From JAGVSR01 sp963750715 (lineage in GTDB: Bacteria > Pseudomonadota > Alphaproteobacteria > Rhizobiales > Hyphomicrobiaceae), in the NCBI GenBank assembly GCA_963750715.1, contig CAVVRP010000013.1, positions 121,124 through 185,123 of the forward strand: DNA of 64,000 nucleotides, in the 5' to 3' direction. Made by a program: the position numbers and the translations under genes. Under the pieces are notes generated by a model that saw nothing but the letters and a program-made list of their open reading frames with translations, was not told where the DNA came from and ran no database searches. Positions 28,615-38,197 of the stretch are shown here, one piece after another; position 1 is the first letter of the stretch, and each line of letters opens with the position of its first letter.

Positions 28615-29019
28615 ATGATCCGTTATTACCTGATGGCAGGAGCCGGTCTAGTCGCGGCCCTCAGCCTGGCCGCGGGTGGCACATCGACCGGCAAGCTAGC
28701 CGTTGTCGAAGGTATCGAATGGCAGCTCGTCGAACTGGAAGCCAAGCCGGTGCCGCCCGGCACGACACTAAATATCGCCAAGGATGGCCTTTTCGGCAAA
28801 GGCCCGTGCAACCGCTATTCGGCGAAGTTCGATCGTCAGAACCCGGCCGGCGCCATCGGCGAGGTCGTGACGACGCGGATGGCATGCGAAGGCCGCATGG
28901 AATTGGAGTCGCAGTACTTCGCTATCCTGAGATCCTCTCGCGGCTTCAACCCGTCGGCGGAAAATACCCTCGAACTGCTCGCGCCCAACGGCAGCGTGCT
29001 TGCGAAGTTCAAGAAATAG
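28615..29019 (+). CDS. META domain protein, second copy
   Basis: A 134-residue exported paralogue of the preceding gene: signal segment LMAGAGLVAALSLAAGG, then EGIEWQLVELEAKPVPPG, GKGPCNRYSAKFDRQN, TTRMACEGRMELESQYFAIL and VLAKFKK. A gaggag site precedes the ATG. The CN in GPCNRY and the cysteine in MACEGRMELE keep the META pattern. The two copies are divergent, so the duplication is old. Confidence 0.82.
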   Translation: MIRYYLMAGAGLVAALSLAAGGTSTGKLAVVEGIEWQLVELEAKPVPPGTTLNIAKDGLFGKGPCNRYSAKFDRQNPAGAIGEVVTTRMACEGRMELESQYFAILRSSRGFNPSAENTLELLAPNGSVLAKFKK

Positions 29020-29029
29020 GACGCCGCCT

Positions 29030-29965
29030 ATGCCCGATGCCGGCCGACCGCGCGTCATATCCCTCGTCGCGAGCGCGACAGAAATCGTACATGCGATGAA
29101 CGCCGGAGATACGCAGGTGGCCCGCTCGCACGAATGCGACTGGCCGCCGGCGGTCCTCGATCTTCCTGCACTGACACGAACCAAATTCGAGGTGCACGGC
29201 ACGACCAGCATCGAGATTGACCATGCGATCAAGTCGCTCGTCGAGCAGGGGCTTGCCGTCTATGAGGTCGACAGCCAGAGACTGAAGGATGCGGCACCGG
29301 ATGTAATCCTGACCCAGGACCAGTGCGAGGTATGTGCCGTTTCGCTCGCCGACGTCGAACGCGCGGTGTGCGGCTGGACCGAAGGGTCGGCCACCATCAT
29401 CTCTCTGCGGCCTCACACCATGGCCGACGTATATGCCGATATCGGCCGCGTAGGCGAAGCGCTGCAGCGTCCGGCGGAAGCCGCCGCGCTCGTCGACCGC
29501 ATGCGCCGCGACATCGGGCGCGTGACGCGGGCCGTCGGGGGCCACCGCCAGCCGCGTCTCGCTTTCATCGAGTGGATCGACCCGCCCATGTCGGGGGGAC
29601 ATTGGATGCCGGAGCTGATCGAGGCCGCCGGCGGGGAGAATCTATTCGGCGAGACTGGCGCCAACTCGCCATGGATCAAATGGGAGGACGTGGCGACCGC
29701 GGATCCCGACGTCATCCTGGTAGCCCCGTGCGGATACGATATCGCCACCACGCTGCGTGAGATGGAACCACTGAAGACAAATCCACTGTGGCGCGGCCTA
29801 CGCGCCGTCGTCGAAGGCCGCGTTTATGTGGCAGACGGCAATGCCTACTTCAACCGGCCGGGCCCCCGGTTGAGCGAGAGCGCCGAGATTGTGGCGGAGA
29901 CGCTCCACCGGCAACTGTGCGACTACGGGCATCAAGGCATCGGTTACGTTCGCTGGACCGGATAG
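29030..29965 (+). CDS. BtuF-like cobalamin/iron-chelate binding protein without signal peptide
   Basis: A 311-residue periplasmic-binding-protein fold of the BtuF/FepB class: RVISLVASATEIVHAM at the start, SHECDWPP, DQCEVCAVSLADVE, IEWIDPPMSGGHWMPELIEAAGG, DPDVILVAPCGYD and a closing GRVYVADGNAYFNRPGPRL. No signal peptide is present, which fits a subgroup of cytoplasmic 'cobalamin-binding' proteins rather than a transporter component. No BtuC/BtuD genes are adjacent. A longer frame begins at 29000, but ATG 29030 avoids the overlap with the META gene. Confidence 0.85.
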   Translation: MPDAGRPRVISLVASATEIVHAMNAGDTQVARSHECDWPPAVLDLPALTRTKFEVHGTTSIEIDHAIKSLVEQGLAVYEVDSQRLKDAAPDVILTQDQCEVCAVSLADVERAVCGWTEGSATIISLRPHTMADVYADIGRVGEALQRPAEAAALVDRMRRDIGRVTRAVGGHRQPRLAFIEWIDPPMSGGHWMPELIEAAGGENLFGETGANSPWIKWEDVATADPDVILVAPCGYDIATTLREMEPLKTNPLWRGLRAVVEGRVYVADGNAYFNRPGPRLSESAEIVAETLHRQLCDYGHQGIGYVRWTG

Positions 29966-30029
29966 AGATCCGGATCATCCTCCCTCATCGCCGGCGGCCT
30001 CGTTCGGCCGCGTCATTCGAACGTGAGTC

Positions 30030-30857
30030 ATGACCCAGCGAACCATTCTCATCACGGGCTGCTCGTCGGGTATCGGGCTGGCCGCCGCCCGCACCATGAA
30101 GGCGCGCGGCTGGCGCGTTTTCGCGACCGCGCGGAGGCAGGTGGATCTCGACATGCTGGAGCAGGACGTCGGCGTGACGGCCCTGCCTCTGGAACTGACT
30201 GATCTGAACTCGGTTGCAGCCTGCGCCGACAAGGCGCTGGCCCTCTCAGGCGGGCGCCTGACCGCCCTGTTCAACAATGCCGCCTATGGACAGGTCGGCG
30301 CCGTCGAGGACCTGACGTCCGACGTGTTGACTCAGCAGCTCATAGCAAACGTGGTGGCCCAGCATGAACTGGCGCGTCGCATCATTCCCTCGATGCGGCA
30401 GGCTGGCGAAGGTCGCATCGTCCAATGTTCGTCGGTTCTGGGATTCGTCACGGGCCCCTTTCGCGGGGCTTACTGCGCCTCGAAGTTCGCGCTCGAAGCG
30501 CTTTCTGACGCCATGCGCCTCGAACTCACCGGCACGGGTATCCGCGTATCCCTGATCGAGCCCGGACCGATCCGCACGCGCTTCGTCGAACGCGCTTTGG
30601 AGAACTTCGTCGCGACAGTCGACATCGAAGCATCGCCGCACCGCGAGTCGTATCGGGCGCGTCTCGTGAGCATGAAGGCCGGCGGCAAATCGACATTCAA
30701 GCTGGAGCCTGAGGCGGTCGCGGCGAAGCTGGTTCACGCGCTGGAATGCCCGCGCCCAAAGACACGCTATTACGTGACGACGCCGACCTATCTTGCTGCT
30801 GCAGTGAAGCGCTTGGCGCCGGCATTCGTGCTGGACGCATTCTTGCGTAAAATGTAG
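30030..30857 (+). CDS. Short-chain dehydrogenase/reductase
   Basis: A 275-residue classical SDR. It shows the cofactor loop TGCSSGIGLA, the NNAAYGQVG motif, catalytic Ser in VQCSSVLGF and the YCASKFALE active-site motif, then EPGPIRTRF. The profile resembles YbbO-type NADP-dependent oxidoreductases. A C-terminal segment (TPTYLAAAVKRLAPAFVLDA) may touch the membrane. Substrate unknown. The gene is followed by a perfect 12-bp stem hairpin shared with the convergent OmpA gene. Confidence 0.9.
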   Translation: MTQRTILITGCSSGIGLAAARTMKARGWRVFATARRQVDLDMLEQDVGVTALPLELTDLNSVAACADKALALSGGRLTALFNNAAYGQVGAVEDLTSDVLTQQLIANVVAQHELARRIIPSMRQAGEGRIVQCSSVLGFVTGPFRGAYCASKFALEALSDAMRLELTGTGIRVSLIEPGPIRTRFVERALENFVATVDIEASPHRESYRARLVSMKAGGKSTFKLEPEAVAAKLVHALECPRPKTRYYVTTPTYLAAAVKRLAPAFVLDAFLRKM

Positions 30858-30895
30858 CGGCGGGCGCCTCGGGCGATCCGATCGCGCCCGCCGCT
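30856..30895. terminator. Bidirectional hairpin between convergent genes
   Basis: A perfect 12-bp inverted repeat, agcggcgggcgc (30856-30867) and gcgcccgccgct (30884-30895), with a 16-base loop. It lies between the stop of the SDR gene and the stop of the OmpA-family gene. No U-run follows in either direction, as is common in GC-rich alphaproteobacteria. Confidence 0.65.
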
Positions 30896-30916
30896 GCCAT
30901 ACTTCGGTTTGGTACC

Positions 30917-32258
30917 TTACTTCGCGCGCACGCTGATTGCGATACGACGGTTCTGGGCCCGCCCTTCCGCGCTGTCGTTCGGTGCGATTGCGTGCTGCTC
31001 ACCGTAGCCTTCGGCTTCGATGCGGTCAGCCGCGATGCCGAGCGCAATGAGTTCGCTCATCACCTGCTTGGCGCGATCATCCGATAACTTCAGGTTCGAC
31101 TTTGGATTGCCCACGTTGTCCGTGTAGCCTCCGATCTTCACTTTGGCCGAAATGTAGGCGTTGAGGATCGCGGCGATCGCCTTCACCTGCGCCATCGAGT
31201 TCAGCGACCAGCGTCGAGGACCTCGTCTCGAACGACAGTCGATCGAAATCGAACCAGACGTTCTTGTCGACGACGGACGTTGGATCCTCCAGGAACGCGA
31301 TCACCTTGCTCTCGACGCCGCCGGGGGCGATCTCGATCACCTCTCCGCCTGTCAGGGTCTGCTGGATGAGCCCGTTCGGCCCCGGGGTTAGCGCGGTGGC
31401 CGGGACGGGAGCAGGTGCGGGGGCAGGAGCCGGTTCAGGCACCGGTGCGATTGCGGCGGCAGGAGCAGCCTCGGCCTTCTTTTCCTCGGCCGGTGCCGGT
31501 GCGGCGGATTTGGGCGCTGCGGCGGGTGCCGGGGCTGGAGCCTCGACCGGCGCGGAAATCTTCTGCCAGAACAGCCAGCCGATGAAGGCGAGCGGCAGCA
31601 GCAGCCAAAGGAACGAACGGAACAAACCATCGTTCGAGGCTGCGGCGGGCTGGGGCCGTGCCGCCGGCGGCGAGGCGGGAGCCGCGCGCGCTGGAGAAGC
31701 GCTGGTGGCGGCGAAGGGTTTTGCAGTCTGCGCCGCGCCCGACAGCGCCGGCATGAAGCCTGCGCCGAGCGCGGACGCTTCCTGCGTCAGCAGCCCCGCA
31801 AGCGCGGGACCCGACACGGAGCCGCCGCCGAGCTTGCTGCCCAGCGCGCTCAACACAAGCGGGCCCGCCACGGAAAGCAGCGCCGACGCCGACTGCGGCT
31901 TCAGGTCGGACGCGGCGGCAACAGCCTGCGTCACGCCGCCGAGGCGCGATCCGAACAGCGTGCCGAGCAGCTTGTTGCCGGCCAGAGCCGCCGTCGACGA
32001 CGGCACCCCACCGGTCAGCAGGCCCGCCACATTGGAAATGGCGCTTGGCTCGCGCGCGATGTCACCGACGAGTGAGGCGACGGTGCCGACGAGGTCGCGG
32101 TCACCGGCGCCGTTCAGGAGAGCGGCGAGAATCCGCGAGATCGCTGCGCCAAAGCCGGCTCGCACCGCGCTCTCAGGCTCGCCGAGCGCCGCGCGCACGG
32201 ACTGCATAAGTGCCGGTGTCACGAGACCCTGCAACGTCTCGATGAGGCTTGCTGACAT
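30917..32258 (-). CDS. DUF937/OmpA-family envelope protein (frameshift)
   Basis: The N-terminal 180 residues have repeated Ala/Leu-rich helices of the DUF937 type (LIETLQGLVTPALMQSVRAA, GNKLLGTLFGSRLGGVTQAV). Then comes a membrane helix (FLWLLLPLAFIGWLFW), a Pro/Ala-rich linker and a C-terminal OmpA peptidoglycan-binding domain (KIGGYTDNVG, LSDDRAKQVMSEL, EGYGEQHAIAPND, AQNRRIAISV). A one-base indel at about 31200 separates NVWFDFDRLSFET from AQVKAIAAILNAY. The start at 32258 follows gggagag. It likely links the inner membrane to peptidoglycan. Confidence 0.85.
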
Positions 32259-32423
32259 TCTACTCTCCCTCGTTCTCGCCTGTCGGTGGGGGTTACTTTT
32301 TACTCCCCAAGCGCTCCCGTAGCACACCGCATGACGCCGCGTCACGGGGCGGCTGCGGCGCCGAGGCAACTTGAGTGGCAGAGCGGAGTTGGAGTTAGTG
32401 CCGGAATGGCATAACTGTTACGC

Positions 32424-32907
32424 TCAGGAGCGGTGATAGGGGTGGCCGGCGATGATGGTGGCAGCGCGATAGATTTGCTCGGCGAGAACAATGCGGGCGA
32501 TGCCATGGGTGAGCGTCATGGGGCCAAGTGACATGCGAACCTGCGCGGCCGTCAGGGCCGCCTCGCCATGTCCGTCCGGACCGCCAACGAGGAAGGCTAT
32601 GGCCTTGCGGCCTTCGTCCTTGTGAACGCGGAGCAGTTCCGCAAAGCCAGCACTCGTCATACCGCGGCCGCCCTCGTCGATGGCGATGACGACATCCGCC
32701 CTTGCTGCAGCCCTTAGAAGCCTCTGAGCTTCGTCGGATTTACGCATGTCGGTGGTCGCGGCGCGGCTTTCAGTCAACTCAACGAGCTGCAGGGGTCCAA
32801 GAACCAGCGACCGTCCGAGCTGATCGAGTCGCTCGGCGTAGCGGTGATAAAGATCTCTTTCGGCGCCGTCCTTCAAACGGCCGACGGCGGCCAAGAATCA
32901 ACTTCAT
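32424..32907 (-). CDS. rlmH: 23S rRNA (pseudouridine1915-N3)-methyltransferase
   Basis: SPOUT-class methyltransferase acting on helix 69 of 23S rRNA. The trefoil-knot motifs are present: DVVIAIDEGGRGMTSAGFAE, AIAFLVGGPDGHGEA, MSLGPMTLTHGIARI and AEQIYRAATIIAGHPYH. The expected N-terminus MKLILAAVGRLKDG is present but split: ATG at 32907 gives MKLI, then one extra T (attcttggcc rather than attctggcc) shifts the frame, and LAAVGRLKDG continues from 32894. Since rlmH is conserved and otherwise perfect, a sequencing indel is the likely cause. It pairs with rsfS as usual in this class. Confidence 0.92.
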
Positions 32908-32958
32908 TGCGGCGGTTCCGGACCCTTGCTGGCGCGGGCGACCGGGCTCGCGCGCAGA

Positions 32959-33366
32959 TCAGTGCGACGTCTCGACCGGACGTTCGGCCGACCACATCTT
33001 CTCGAGGTTATAGAACTCTCGCACTTCCTCGCGGAAGACATGCACGATGATGTCGCCGGCGTCGACCAGAACCCAGTCGCATGCTTCGAGGCCCTCGACG
33101 CGCACCCGCTCGATGCCACGATCCTTGAGCTTCTTGCGAAGCTGTTCGGCGATGGCGCCGACATGACGGTCGGAGCGGCCGGTGGCGATCACCATGTAGT
33201 CGCCGAGCGAAGACTTGCCGGCAAGGTTGATCGAAACCATTTTCTCGGCCTTTGCCTCATCGAGCCAGGCCATCACATCCTTCAGAAGAAGGTCCGAACC
33301 ATTGCCATTGGACAGGGGTTCGGCGGGAGACTTGCCCTTACGGGCCGCCTCAATAGCGGTTGGCAT
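32959..33366 (-). CDS. rsfS: Ribosomal silencing factor RsfS
   Basis: A 135-residue Iojap/RsfS protein that binds ribosomal protein L14 and blocks subunit joining. The core reads AEKMVSINLAGKSSLGDYMV, IATGRSDRHVGAIAEQL, RVEGLEACDWVLVDAGDIIV and HVFREEVREFYNLEKMW, all typical. The N-terminal extension of about 30 residues is variable in the family. It lies between rlmH and nadD on the same strand, the conserved alphaproteobacterial order. Confidence 0.95.
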   Translation of the reverse strand: MPTAIEAARKGKSPAEPLSNGNGSDLLLKDVMAWLDEAKAEKMVSINLAGKSSLGDYMVIATGRSDRHVGAIAEQLRKKLKDRGIERVRVEGLEACDWVLVDAGDIIVHVFREEVREFYNLEKMWSAERPVETSH

Positions 33367-33572
33367 GTGTTTGGTGCTGTCCTTTCATCAATCGACCCTC
33401 GCCGGGCTCCGCGCCCGAACGATATACCAGGGCTTTATGACACCATCTGCGCTGAATCACGATAACCGACGCAGTCTGAGAGTAAGTGCTGCGCGTGCCT
33501 GCGACAATAGGGACTGGAGCGTCCACTGTTGCCAAAGCGCCTCGTGGAGCATTCAGACCGCCATGCGGCTCG

Positions 33573-34166
33573 TTAACGACGACTGGCGCTGCGCAGTTCC
33601 GTCGACGACAGCTTGGACAAGCGGGTCGTCAGGAACGTCCAGGCCGGCGGCCGAAGTGCCGGGAGCGCCGCTGCCTCGGCTTCGGGGATCCGCGCCCGGG
33701 CCAAAGCCTGGGCTGCGGGAGACGCAAGGGCGGCGAACCGCCAATCCGGCCGATCCACCACGGCTATCGGCATGGTCTCAGCTATTCCACGCCAATTCTG
33801 CCAGCTGTCGAAAGTGGCGAGGTTATCCGCTCCCATGACCCAGACGAAATGCACTGCCGGGTAGCGCCATCGCAGGAACCCCAGCGTGACCGCAGTGAAC
33901 GGGCTGCCAAGTTCGGATTCGAACCCGGTGACTTTCATTCGCGGATCATGAGCCAGGGCCCGGCACGCCGCCATTCGTGCGGACAGGGACGGCAGGGTGC
34001 TGTTCGATTTGAGCGGATTACCGGGCGTCACCCCCCACCAGAGCTGATCGAGGCCAAGCCTCCGCAGCGCCGTTTTGGCAACGATCACATGCCCCTCGTG
34101 CGGTGGATTGAACGTGCCGCCCATGATGCCGACGCGCTGGCCGGTCAGAACGAGAGGCGTACGCAC
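33573..34166 (-). CDS. nadD: Nicotinate-nucleotide adenylyltransferase
   Basis: Forms nicotinate adenine dinucleotide in NAD biosynthesis. It has GIMGGTFNPPHEGHVIVAKT (the GxFxPxHxGH nucleotide-binding motif), GVTPGNPLKS, FVWVMGADNLATFDSW and a C-terminal SSTELRSASRR, the ISST-R motif of the family. GTG at 34166 is chosen because it gives about 197 residues, near family length. The frame is open further to an ATG at 34376, but that would add 70 atypical residues and overlap the divergent PPOX gene. Confidence 0.9.
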   Translation of the reverse strand: MRTPLVLTGQRVGIMGGTFNPPHEGHVIVAKTALRRLGLDQLWWGVTPGNPLKSNSTLPSLSARMAACRALAHDPRMKVTGFESELGSPFTAVTLGFLRWRYPAVHFVWVMGADNLATFDSWQNWRGIAETMPIAVVDRPDWRFAALASPAAQALARARIPEAEAAALPALRPPAWTFLTTRLSKLSSTELRSASRR

Positions 34167-34374
34167 ACTGAGGCGGCCGAAGGGCAGGGGGGAGCGCGGC
34201 AAGCGGTGTCGCCTTTTGGGAAACAGGTGCGGGACGGCAATCGTAGGCGAAAAAGCCGCCCGAGTGAAACCGCCAATCGCGTGGGCGTCGCCACTCCCGG
34301 AGGCGCTGGACCATGGCGGCCTCGTTGCAGCACAGTGACGTCCGGCACGACAACGAAGTCCCAGGGAGAAGATC

Positions 34375-35008
34375 ATGAGCCGTATCTACGGAGCCAGCCC
34401 CGCGCCCTGCAAGATGAGTTCGACAGCCGACGCATGGCCGATCGCATCGAGACGATAACCGTAAAGACCGAGATCACGGACATGGAGAAGGCCTTCATCG
34501 AAAGCCGGGACATGTTCTTTGTGTCAACCATCGACCATATGGGCCGGCCGACCGTTTCCTATAATAGCGGTGACGCCGGCACGATCGGCTTTCCGAGTTA
34601 CGACGGCAACGGCATGTACCTGTCGATGGGCAACATTTCGGCCAATCCCGAGATCGGCATGCTTTTCATTGACTTCGTGCGGCCGTTCCGCATGCGCCTG
34701 CAGGGCTGCGCGCAGGTGACGAGGGACCCGAAGGCGCTCGCCATGTTCAAGGAGGCGGAGCTAATCGTCGCCGTGACCTGCATGAGCTCTGGATGAACTG
34801 CCCGCGCTACATGCATCGCTTCCAAAAGGTCTCGCCCTCCCGCTACATGCCACGCGCCGAGGCCGAGACCCCTTTGTGCGAATGGAAGCGCATCGACGGG
34901 CTGCAAGATGTGCTGCGGCCGAAGGAGAGGGCTGAAGTCGAAAAGGCCGGCAACATCACCGTCGACGATTGGATGGGCAAGGTGTTCTCGGACGATGAAG
35001 AGGCTTGA
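34375..35008 (+). CDS. Pyridoxamine 5'-phosphate oxidase (PPOX)-fold flavoprotein, two frameshifts
   Basis: The reconstructed protein begins MSRIYGAS after a ggagaag site, shifts near 34400 into RALQDEFDSRRMADRIET, and carries the split-barrel flavin domain (MFFVSTIDHMGRPTVSYNSG, LSMGNISANPEIGMLFIDF, RMRLQGCAQVTRDPKAL). It shifts again near 34785 into LWMNCPRYMHRF and ends VDDWMGKVFSDDEE. MNCPRYxH is typical of this 'PPOX class' subfamily. Both shifts are single-base and the sequence either side is well conserved. Substrate unknown. Confidence 0.8.
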
Positions 35009-35095
35009 GTTAGGCAGAGGGCCGAGTGCGTTGCGATCGAGGCTTGGGGCCCGGGGCGTCTCCCTATCCGGCGTCTTCAGTCTCGAAGCACGCCC

Positions 35096-35807
35096 CTACT
35101 TGGAGCCGCCGGGGGAGATGAAACCGACCATCAGCGTCCCGTCGGTGCGCCAAGGGTCGCCGCCGCCATTCCGGCCTTCTAGAACCTTGTGGAATCCCTT
35201 CTCGGGATAGACTTCGGCAAGCCGCCCTGTTTGCTTCAGCGTTTCGAACAGATGATCGCGCTCGGCGTCGATGTCGGCTGAGATGCGGTGCGTGAACTGT
35301 CCCGTCGTCCGAACTCAATTCGACTTTTGTGTCGAACGTCGCCGAACCCAGCCAGACGCTGCGTCCATCTGGTTCGACCACGTCCGATCGCCAGAAGCGC
35401 ACGTGATGACGCTCTTTCGGGTCGTTGCCGACCGGTTGCTCGAAGGCCAAGTCTTCCTTGCGTCCCCGAAGGTAAAGGCTGCTGACAGGAGCGTCTGCGT
35501 AGGGCCGCTCCAGAACCGTGTCGGCGGCGATTTCGATATCGCTGCTCAGCGACAGGGGATCCGCCGGGGACCATTTCGCCGCCGCCATCAGCGCCTTGAC
35601 CTCGGCTTCGGTGCCGACCAATGCGACGTTGAGTGGGTCGCCGGGAATGCCACTGGCGGTCTGAGTAATTCCGGGCACGGAATCGAGCGAGGGATGACGT
35701 TCCGCATACCGGTGCCAAAGCGTCGGCATGAGCAGATACGCGATCGCCACATAAGCAGCGACAATGGTGGCAACGGCGACAGTCAGCCGCCAAGCAGTAC
35801 GGCCCAT
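35096..35807 (-). CDS. LssY C-terminal domain protein (frameshifted)
   Basis: An N-terminal membrane helix (LTVAVATIVAAYVAIAYLLM) is followed by the LssY_C pattern: GDPLNVALVGTEAEVKALMA, WSPADPLSLSSDIEIAADTV, ERPYADAPVSSLYLRGRKED, LAFEQPVGNDPKERHHVRFW. Near 35290 the frame changes; the other frame supplies GQFTHRISADIDAERDHLFE, GRLAEVYPEKGFH and WRTDGTLMVGFISPGG, ending at 35096. Without the shift the gene would run to 35064 with an unrelated tail. Function unknown; the family is membrane-associated. Confidence 0.78.
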
Positions 35808-35837
35808 CTTGCATCGCTCCGGAAAGCCGCACCAACC

Positions 35838-36146
35838 TCAGTCGAGGCGCTCGACCGTTGCCGCCATATCGGGGATCAAACGCACCCGGTACGAAACGCC
35901 TTCGCACTTCAGGATCCAGACGGCCTGATCGGGTTTGGAGAGTGTCGGATCGCGCTCGGCGCTCGCCGGTTTTTCGCAGGCGAAACCTTGCCGGCGAATC
36001 TGGTCGGCGATAATGTCCTTCGGCATTTCCAGGGAGTCGGTTGCACGGGCGACGGAAACATTCAGCAGGCCTTCCTGACCGGACGGCATGGCCAAAGCCA
36101 TCGCAGCCAGGCCCAAGGCATATGCAAAGTGAGTTCGTGTGTTCAT
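35838..36146 (-). CDS. Small exported protein of unknown function
   Basis: About 102 residues, starting MNTRTHFAYALGLAAMALAM, a likely signal peptide. The mature part has two cysteines (FACEKP, ILKCEGVSYRVRLIPDM), probably a disulfide. The start at 36146 follows gggaa. The frame extends to 36197 without signal-like features. No family recognised. It is next to the LssY-C gene on the same strand and may be co-transcribed. Confidence 0.65.
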   Translation of the reverse strand: MNTRTHFAYALGLAAMALAMPSGQEGLLNVSVARATDSLEMPKDIIADQIRRQGFACEKPASAERDPTLSKPDQAVWILKCEGVSYRVRLIPDMAATVERLD

Positions 36147-36865
36147 GGCACAGTATTCCCGCCGATAGAATGATAGCCCATAATCCAAGCGCCGCACGTT
36201 TTCTCAATCACGCCTTGGCATTCAAATCATGAAAGCTCCTTATAGCACCAATCGAGCCGCATCCGCACATACGAGCCACGACATGCACGCTCGCTTTCGC
36301 GAGCAAGGCTAAGGACGACCTCCATCCCGCCTTTGCCGCCGCCACCCAACAGCTTTTTGGACTTTGATCATTCCAGCGTTCAGCCGGCCGAAGAAGGGCC
36401 CCGCATGCATGCCTCGGAAGCTGTTCCCGGGCTGCCCTTTTGCGGTTCAGGTTGCAGATAACTCGTCTTGAACCCGAGACACGAACACGTATGTCAGGCG
36501 CCGCTATAGGGGGCCGCGTCCGACCTTCCGCTCGAACGAGTGGCCGGCGAAAGCACGCTCAAACGGGGCGAACTCGGCCTCTGTTCGTCTATGCCCTCGC
36601 CCTGGGCGTCGTTACGTCGCCCTTCCGTTCGCCTCTCAAGTACTGGTGAACCAGGCTGCATTCACCGGCTCCGCACCACTGCACATTGTCCTCGCACTGA
36701 TCGTTCTAGGGCGTCGTGCTGATCGGTGCGTTCATGCGGCTGTTTCAAATCCGCGTGACCGCCTTGATCGCAAAGCGCACGTTCGTGCGGACCGCAATTC
36801 TCGGCGCGGAATCGCGTCTGCAAGCTCGCAGAAACAGCCGCGCCGCTCTTTGCCAGAGCCAGCAA
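36147..36865. other. Intergenic region, nothing recognised
   Basis: About 720 bases. A short hairpin gctcgc-tttc-gcgagc lies at 36289-36304. Plus-strand frames (for example 36440-36649) are arginine-rich and lack ribosome binding sites; they look like chance. Confidence 0.4.
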
Positions 36866-37987
36866 TCACAGCTTTCCGTTCCGTTGCTGGATCATCATGT
36901 ATGTATCCATGGTGTGCTCGGAAAGCTGATGCCAGATGTAGCTTTCCGCGCGCACCGCAGTCATGGCCTCGTAGGCGCCCTTAAAGTCCGCATTCTTCGC
37001 GGACAGCTCCGCGTAAACTTCGTTGGAAGCATTCAGGCAAGCGTCCAGAACGGGTTCGGAAAATGGCCGGAGCTTGGCTCCTTTTTCAACAAGACGGCGA
37101 AGGGCCGGCGGGTTCAGCATGTCGTAGCGCGCCAGCATGATCGTGTTTGCGGTATGCGCGGCCGCCCGGATGATCGCCTGATAGTTTTTCGGAAGGCTCT
37201 CGAACTTTTCCAGGTTGAAGAAGAAGTGAAGCATCGCCTGCCCCTCCCACCAGCCGGGGTAATAGTAGTTCGGCGCCACGCGATAGAAGCCGAGCTTTTC
37301 GTCGTCGTAGGGACCGACCCATTCGGCGGCATCAATGGTTCCCTTCTCGAGCGCCGGATAGATTTCGCCCGCCGGGATCTGCTGAGGCACCGCGCCCAGC
37401 TTCGACATGATGGCGCCGCCGAAACCGCCGATGCGGATCTTCAATCCCTTCCAGTCCTCGGGCGTATTGATCTCCTTGCGATACCATCCGCCCATCTGCG
37501 CGCCCGAGTTGCCGCCGGGCAGGCCGTAGATGTTGTACTTCTTGTAGAACGCATTCATGAGCTCGATACCGCCGCCTTCGTACATCCAGGCATCCTGCAT
37601 GCGGCTATTGAGACCGAAGGGCACGCCGGTGGCCAGCGCGAACGTCGGATCCTTGCCCCAGTAATAGTAAGACGCCGTGTGGGAGCTCTCGACCGTTCCG
37701 TCGGTGACCGCATCGGCAGCCTGCAAACCGCCGACGATCTCACCGGCCGCGAACAACTGGATGCGGAACTTGTTGTCGGTCATTGCCGCGACGCTGTCAC
37801 AGAAAACCTTCCCGGAACCATGGATGGTATCGAGCGAGGGCGGAAAACTCGACGTCATTCGCCAGTAGATTTCGGGCATCGCCGAAAGAATGGCAGGTGC
37901 TTTGGGGGTGTTGTCACAGGCGGCAGCGGCGATGCCCACACCGCCAGTCGCAGCGCCCGCAATGAACTTGCGGCGATCAAGCTTCAT
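36866..37987 (-). CDS. TRAP transporter solute-binding protein (DctP family)
   Basis: About 373 residues with a twin-arginine signal (MKLDRRKFIAGAATGGVGIA). The DctP fold shows WRMTSSFPPSLDTIHG, GGLQAADAVTDGTVE, GLKIRIGGFGGAIMSKLG, QQIPAGEIYPALEKGTIDAA and WEGQAMLHFFFNLEKFESLP. Subgroup features (Tat leader, WVGPYDDEKLGFY) resemble binding proteins for 2-oxo acids or related carboxylates. The DctQ/DctM membrane genes are not in the window. The start at 37987 is preferred over the 38083 frame start because the Tat signal then begins the protein. Confidence 0.9.
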   Translation of the reverse strand: MKLDRRKFIAGAATGGVGIAAAACDNTPKAPAILSAMPEIYWRMTSSFPPSLDTIHGSGKVFCDSVAAMTDNKFRIQLFAAGEIVGGLQAADAVTDGTVESSHTASYYYWGKDPTFALATGVPFGLNSRMQDAWMYEGGGIELMNAFYKKYNIYGLPGGNSGAQMGGWYRKEINTPEDWKGLKIRIGGFGGAIMSKLGAVPQQIPAGEIYPALEKGTIDAAEWVGPYDDEKLGFYRVAPNYYYPGWWEGQAMLHFFFNLEKFESLPKNYQAIIRAAAHTANTIMLARYDMLNPPALRRLVEKGAKLRPFSEPVLDACLNASNEVYAELSAKNADFKGAYEAMTAVRAESYIWHQLSEHTMDTYMMIQQRNGKL

Positions 37988-38197
37988 CACGTCGGCCACT
38001 CCCCCAGCCAGCCAGGCCCGCGCTGTGGCGGATCCGGCAAATCGATCGGCGGGACTATAGACAGTCGCAGGTCCAATCGCCAACGCTCAGGGGTGACAGC
38101 ACGAAATGTTGGTGGATCGCAGGAGCCCTCTTCAGGCAGTTGAACGCACGAGCGGCTTTCGTCATAGCTTGCGTAATCAAAGAGGCGGGGCGAGCAC

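Noticed and set aside
31264..32322. 352-codon plus-strand frame rich in Ala, Gly and Ser
   Set aside because: It is the antisense of the DUF937/OmpA gene; the composition reflects the Pro/Ala linker on the other strand.
33486..34374. Upstream part of the long plus-strand frame that runs into the PPOX gene
   Set aside because: It is antisense to nadD; the flavoprotein begins at 34375 with its own ribosome binding site.
36716..38143. 475-codon plus-strand frame
   Set aside because: Antisense of the TRAP solute-binding protein, whose minus-strand sequence has a clear Tat signal and DctP motifs.
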